NCBI RefSeq assembly: GCF_004361695.1
Contig: NZ_SNVW01000003.1
Coordinates: 62,001 to 126,000 of the forward strand
Direction of reading: 5' to 3'
DNA: 64,000 nucleotides
Source of the DNA: Curtobacterium flaccumfaciens
Lineage (GTDB): Bacteria; Actinomycetota; Actinomycetes; Actinomycetales; Microbacteriaceae
The notes under the pieces: generated by a model
The model's database searches: none
What the model was told of the DNA's origin: nothing
The model's input: only the letters and a program-made list of their open reading frames with translations
In this document: positions 59,938 through 64,000 of the stretch, in pieces
How the letters are laid out: every line of letters starts with the position of its first letter
Position numbering within the stretch: the first letter of the stretch is position 1
Made by a program: the position numbers and the translations under genes

Positions 59938-61860
59938 CTACACGAGCGAGTCGCGCCAGGCCGCGTGCAGCTGGGCGAACCGCCCGGTGCCGGAGATCAG
60001 GTCCTCCGGCGTGCCGTCCTCGACGATCTGGCCGTACTCCATCACGAGCACCCGGTGGGCGATCGCGACGGTGGACAGGCGGTGCGCGATGATCACGGCC
60101 GTGCGGTCCGCGAGCAGGGTCTCCAGCCCTTCCTGCACGAGCCGCTCGGACGGGATGTCGAGCGACGCCGTCGCCTCGTCGAGGATGAGCACCTTCGGGT
60201 CCGCGATGAACGCCCGCGCGAACGAGAGCAGCTGCCGCTGGCCCGCCGAAACGCGCCCGCCGCGCTTGTTCACGTCGGTGTCGTACCCGTCGGGCAGCGC
60301 CATGATGAACTCGTGCGCGCCGACCGCCTTCGCCGACGCCTCGATCTCGGCGCGGGAGGCCCCCGGCTTGCCGAGCGCGATGTTGTCCGCGACGGTGCCG
60401 GAGAACAGGTACGCCTCTTGCGTGACCATGACGATCGCGCGGCGCATGTCCTTCGGGTCCATGTCGCGCAGGTCCACCCCGTCGAGCCGCACGGAGCCCT
60501 GCGAAGGGTCGTAGAAGCGCGCCATGAGCTTCGCGAGCGTCGACTTGCCGGCACCGGTGGACCCGACGAGCGCGATGGTCTGCCCCGCCGGGATGTGCAG
60601 GTCGAACTCCGGGAGCACGACCTTGCCCTTGTTGTAGGCGAACACGACGTCGTCGAAGTCCATCTTCCCGGTGGCGTCGGCGAGCTTCACCGGCTTCGCG
60701 GGGTCCGGCACGCTCGGCCGTTCCTCGAGCACGCCGGAGATCTTCTCCATCGCCGCCGAGGCGGACTGGTACCCGTTGTAGAACATCGCGAGTTCCTGCG
60801 CGGGGTCGAAGAAGCGCTTGGCGTACAGCGCGACCGCGAGCAGCGCACCGACCTCGAGCGTCCCGCCGACGATCCGGAAGCCGCCCACGATGACGACCGC
60901 CGCGAGCGTGGCGTTGCCGATGAGGACGAGCACCGGGTCGAACGTCCCGAACAGGTTGAACACCTTGGTGTTCGCGACCCGGTAGTCCTCGACGAAGCCG
61001 CCGTACTCGTCGCGGTTGCGGGACTCCTTGCGGAACGCCTGCACCGCCCGGATGCCCGTCATCGTCTCGACGAAGTGCACGATCACGCGCGCCGAGGTGA
61101 CACGGGTGGCACGGAACAGCGTCTGCGAGTTCTTCTGGAACCAGCGGATCAGGAACCACAGGGGCACGAGCGACACCGCGAGCACGAGCCCGGACGTCGG
61201 GTCGAGCAGCACCAGGGCCACGGCGGTGAACACCATGTAGAGCACGCCCTGGATGAGCTGGTTCAGGCCGGAGTCGAGCAGCTCCCGGATGGAGTCGAGG
61301 TCACTCGTCTGGCGGGAGATGATCCGACCGGACGTGTAGGTCTCGTGGAACTCGAGCGACAGCCGCTGCGTGTGCAGGAACACCCGCTTGCGCAGGTCGA
61401 ACAGGATCGCCTGGCTGATCCGCGCCGCGAGCACGGTGTACCAGGCGGTCAGCACCGCACCGAGGACCGCGACGACGATGTACGTGGCGACGACGGCGAA
61501 CGCCGGCACCCAGTCGTTCCGGTCGAGCACCGCCGGCAGGGCGTTGTCGATGCCCCACGCGATGAGCGCCGGACCCGCGACGGTGCCCGCCGTGGAGACG
61601 ACCACGACGATGCCGAGCAGCACCAGGCGCATCTTGAGCGGGGCCGCGAGCGACCCGAGCAGGGCGAGGGAGCGACGCCGCAGGCGCTTGCTCTCCGCCT
61701 TGGTGAAGTCCTCACGCTCCTCGCCGCGCACGCCCAGGGTGGTGATCGATGCGGTGACGGGCGCGGCAGACTGCGTGTCGGCGATGTCGTCGACGACGGG
61801 ATCCGCGCCTCCCGGCCCGGCCGACGTGTCGACCGGCAGGTTCTTCTCCTGCTGGCTCAT
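59938..61860 (-). CDS. ABC exporter half-transporter (active-site subunit)
   Basis: 640 residues. Six-helix membrane domain ([54 protein letters not shown]) then the ATPase: Walker [10 protein letters not shown], signature [15 protein letters not shown] (departs from LSGGQ), Walker [13 protein letters not shown] with catalytic Glu, IIAHRLST. Pairs with the next gene, whose Walker B has Asp. Overlaps it by ATGA. Substrate unknown. Confidence 0.93.
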   Translation of the reverse strand: MSQQEKNLPVDTSAGPGGADPVVDDIADTQSAAPVTASITTLGVRGEEREDFTKAESKRLRRRSLALLGSLAAPLKMRLVLLGIVVVVSTAGTVAGPALIAWGIDNALPAVLDRNDWVPAFAVVATYIVVAVLGAVLTAWYTVLAARISQAILFDLRKRVFLHTQRLSLEFHETYTSGRIISRQTSDLDSIRELLDSGLNQLIQGVLYMVFTAVALVLLDPTSGLVLAVSLVPLWFLIRWFQKNSQTLFRATRVTSARVIVHFVETMTGIRAVQAFRKESRNRDEYGGFVEDYRVANTKVFNLFGTFDPVLVLIGNATLAAVVIVGGFRIVGGTLEVGALLAVALYAKRFFDPAQELAMFYNGYQSASAAMEKISGVLEERPSVPDPAKPVKLADATGKMDFDDVVFAYNKGKVVLPEFDLHIPAGQTIALVGSTGAGKSTLAKLMARFYDPSQGSVRLDGVDLRDMDPKDMRRAIVMVTQEAYLFSGTVADNIALGKPGASRAEIEASAKAVGAHEFIMALPDGYDTDVNKRGGRVSAGQRQLLSFARAFIADPKVLILDEATASLDIPSERLVQEGLETLLADRTAVIIAHRLSTVAIAHRVLVMEYGQIVEDGTPEDLISGTGRFAQLHAAWRDSLV

Positions 61861-63680
61861 GCCATCGCCTCCTCTCGTGCGGTCACGTCGTCCTCGTCGA
61901 GCGACGAGATGACGTAGCGGTAGTGGTCGTTGGTGGCCATCAGCTCCGAGTGGGTGCCGACGGCGGTGACGACGCCGTTCTCCATGAGCGCGACGCGGTC
62001 CGCGAGCGTCACCGTCGACGGACGGTGCGCCACGATGAGCGACGTGGTCTCGGCGAGGACGCGGCGGAGGCCCGCCTCGACCCGCGCCTCGGTGTCGACG
62101 TCGAGCGCCGACAGCGGGTCGTCGAGGACGAGCACCGACGGCCGGGCCGCGATCGCACGGGCGAGTGCGAGCCGCTGCCGCTGCCCACCGGACAGGGACA
62201 GTCCCTCTTCACCGACGCGCGTGTCGACGCCGTCGGGCAGGTCGTCCACGAACGACGCCTGCGCGATGTCGAGCGCCTCGCGCATCAGTGCGTCCGCTTC
62301 GGCACCGGTGACGTCCGGACGGCCGAGCAGCACGTTCTCGCGCACCGTCGTCGAGAACAGGGTGGCGTCCTCGAACGCGACGCCGACGTGGCGCCGCAGT
62401 TCCTCGCGGGTGAGGTCACGGATGTCGACGCCGTCGATCGTGACCGATCCACCGGTCACGTCGTACAGCCGCGGCACCAGCGACAGCAACGTGGTCTTGC
62501 CGCAGCCGGTGAGCCCGACGAGCGCCATGGTCTCACCAGGCTCCAGCCGCAGCTCGACCCCGTTGATGAGGTCCGGGTACTGCGGCGCGGAGTCCTGGTA
62601 CCGGAAGTGCACCGCGTTGAACGACAGCGCACCGTGCGGCTCGGCGATCGTCTTCGGGTGTTCCGGGTCCGTGATCGTGTTCTCGGAGTCCATGACCTCG
62701 AAGAACCGGTCGACCGCCGTACGGGTGTCGAACGTCATCGAGAGCAGGAAGCCGATCGACTCGATCGGGAACCGCAGCACCGTCGCGGTCGCGAAGAACG
62801 CGAACAGCTGCCCCACGGAGAGCTGCCCCTGCGACGCCAGGTAGATGCCGGCGAGCAGGCAGAGCGCGAACGCGACGTCCGGCACGAGCAGCAGCCACAG
62901 CCAGATGCTCGCGATGGCCTTCGCCTTCTTGATCTCGGTGCCGCGGAGCGCCTCGGCCTGCTCGCTGAACTCCTCGAGCTTGTGGCCGCCGCGACCGAAC
63001 GCCTTGAGCACGCGGATGCCGTGCACCGACTGCTCGACGCTCGTCGCCAGGTCACCCACCTGGTCCTGGCTGCGGCGCGCGACGACGGAGTACCGGCGTT
63101 CGAACAGCAGCCCGTTGATCCAGAGCGGGATCGACGCGATGAGGAAGACCAGGCCGAGCAGCCACCCGAAGGTGAACAGCACGACGAAGCCGACCACGAT
63201 CGTCACGATGTTGACGACGAGCAGCACGACGCCGAACGCCAGCCAGCGGCGGATGAGCGACAGGTCGGAGACCGACCGGGACAGCAGCTGCCCGGACTCC
63301 CAGCGGTCGTGGAACGCGACCGGCAGGTCCTGCAGCTTCGCGTAGAGCGCGTTCCGCATGCTCGTCTCGATGCGGGTCGACGGGCGCATCACCATGCGAC
63401 GGCGCGAGGCGATGAAGAACGCCTCGAGGATGCCGAGGGCGAGCACGCCGAGGCCGGCCGGCCAGATCTGTGCGGAGTCCTTCGAGGACAGCGGGCCGTC
63501 GACGAGCCACTGCAGGACGTAGGGGATCGCGAGCGCGACGAGGGAGGCTCCCATCGCCGCGGCCATGCCGGCGATGAGGCGGCCCCGGTAGGGCTTCACG
63601 TAGGGGTAGATCCGCGCGATCGCGCGGAATGTCGATGGGCGGTCGGTGGACGGGCGCGCCTGGTCTGGCGTCTTGGACAT
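61857..63680 (-). CDS. ABC exporter half-transporter (degenerate-site subunit)
   Basis: 607 residues. Membrane domain ([56 protein letters not shown]) and ATPase: Walker [10 protein letters not shown], signature [15 protein letters not shown], Walker [13 protein letters not shown], where Asp replaces the catalytic Glu. This is the usual split of heterodimeric exporters such as TM287/288 or BmrCD. ATG 63680 chosen; the longer frame is unlike the family. Confidence 0.93.
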   Translation of the reverse strand: MSKTPDQARPSTDRPSTFRAIARIYPYVKPYRGRLIAGMAAAMGASLVALAIPYVLQWLVDGPLSSKDSAQIWPAGLGVLALGILEAFFIASRRRMVMRPSTRIETSMRNALYAKLQDLPVAFHDRWESGQLLSRSVSDLSLIRRWLAFGVVLLVVNIVTIVVGFVVLFTFGWLLGLVFLIASIPLWINGLLFERRYSVVARRSQDQVGDLATSVEQSVHGIRVLKAFGRGGHKLEEFSEQAEALRGTEIKKAKAIASIWLWLLLVPDVAFALCLLAGIYLASQGQLSVGQLFAFFATATVLRFPIESIGFLLSMTFDTRTAVDRFFEVMDSENTITDPEHPKTIAEPHGALSFNAVHFRYQDSAPQYPDLINGVELRLEPGETMALVGLTGCGKTTLLSLVPRLYDVTGGSVTIDGVDIRDLTREELRRHVGVAFEDATLFSTTVRENVLLGRPDVTGAEADALMREALDIAQASFVDDLPDGVDTRVGEEGLSLSGGQRQRLALARAIAARPSVLVLDDPLSALDVDTEARVEAGLRRVLAETTSLIVAHRPSTVTLADRVALMENGVVTAVGTHSELMATNDHYRYVISSLDEDDVTAREEAMA

Positions 63681-64000
63681 GCGGTTGCGTCCTCGTGCGT
63701 CGTGCCGGGGCCTCCCGGCCGGGAGCCGCTGTCGCGGCAGGTCCGGTCCGGAGGCTCGGTGTCCGTTGCGTGGTGGTCGTCGGCCGAGCAGGTCGGTCGC
63801 GACTCGGGCCGTGCGCACCCTGGTCGGGTGCGCTGCGGTCTCGTCGCGGTCGCCCGCCGCCGCTGGTCGAGCGGCGTCGGTTCGGTCGGAGTGCACCGGG
63901 AGACAGTCGTCCCCCGGGTTCAGGCGTGGGCTCGCGCGGGCCCGTGGTCGGTGTCGTCGGCTGAGCCGGCGATCACCGTCCGGTGGCTGTGGGAGACAGC
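63681..64000. other. 320-base region at the right edge, no gene called
   Basis: Upstream of the exporter operon, so it should contain its promoter. The only open frames are low-complexity and lack ribosome sites. A hairpin near 63711-63726 (GGGGCCTCCCGGCCGGGAG) could be a leader structure or the end of a gene beyond the window. Confidence 0.5.

Noticed and set aside
63629..63964. 111-codon plus-strand open frame at the right edge
   Set aside because: Overlaps the exporter start on the other strand, Arg/Gly-rich, no ribosome site.

Overview
The window is GC-rich (about 70% by eye) bacterial chromosome packed with actinobacterial marker genes: glnR next to the mycothiol synthase gene mshD, a sigK-rskA pair, a Nudix-phosphatase fusion beside ppk, an LAxTG sortase substrate and many probable leaderless promoters. 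Gene content and order suggest Microbacteriaceae, probably close to Curtobacterium. That placement is inference from gene content, not a search. There is no rRNA operon, insertion sequence, prophage or CRISPR array; one tRNA (Lys, TTT) is present.

Layout. 1-2.9 kb: ygfZ (cut by the window edge), a 38-residue membrane peptide, nitrobindin, glnR and mshD. 2.9-10.5 kb: phosphate block with ppk, mutT1-like fusion and pstSCAB behind a PHO-box-like repeat. 10.5-14 kb: rskA and sigK, a repeat-rich 630-base spacer that holds a candidate small structured RNA, and tRNA-Lys with a duplicated 3' half. 14-17.3 kb: oxalate-decarboxylase-like bicupin, chloroperoxidase-like hydrolase and small unknowns. 17.4-21.5 kb: galactose (Leloir) genes galM, deoR-type regulator, galT and galK. 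22-28.4 kb: one-carbon genes folD, glyA and purU, with clpS-DUF2017 and a marR-MFS efflux pair between them. 28.4-38.4 kb: amino-sugar genes nagA and nagB, a secreted GH92 mannosidase, a malY-like lyase, a G5/DUF3761 protein and a Nudix protein. 38.5-42.7 kb: an ABC importer of the polyamine/iron/thiamine type. 43-46 kb: nnrD, a histidine phosphatase and a DUF559-like protein. 46.4-53 kb: sugar ABC importer with a GH38 alpha-mannosidase. 53-58.4 kb: PhzF protein, a large cell-wall-anchored lamin-tail protein and a ROK regulator. 58.5-64 kb: acetyltransferase, alkyltransferase-like protein, DUF805 protein and a heterodimeric ABC exporter.

How the parts work together. The pst and ppk genes take up phosphate and store it as polyphosphate. 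GlnR is the global nitrogen regulator. The galactose, N-acetylglucosamine and two mannosidase loci point to life on plant or fungal glycans: GH92 outside the cell, then a binding-protein importer plus cytoplasmic GH38, with a ROK repressor nearby and a palindrome over the importer promoter.

The most unusual signal lies between the genes. An 11-base box, CTGGAGGC(G/A)CG, recurs at least 15 times, about 10 of them outside genes. At three places it sits in or beside larger composite palindromic repeats that are recognisably the same element. Several intergenic hairpins form families whose outer bases are conserved while their stems differ but stay paired. Short tandem repeats (13, 15, 18, 19, 24, 34, 37 and about 54 bases) occur both between and inside genes. 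I found no obvious new defence or mobile system; the repeat families, the small RNA candidate and an MFS gene that seems to start on ACG are the best leads.
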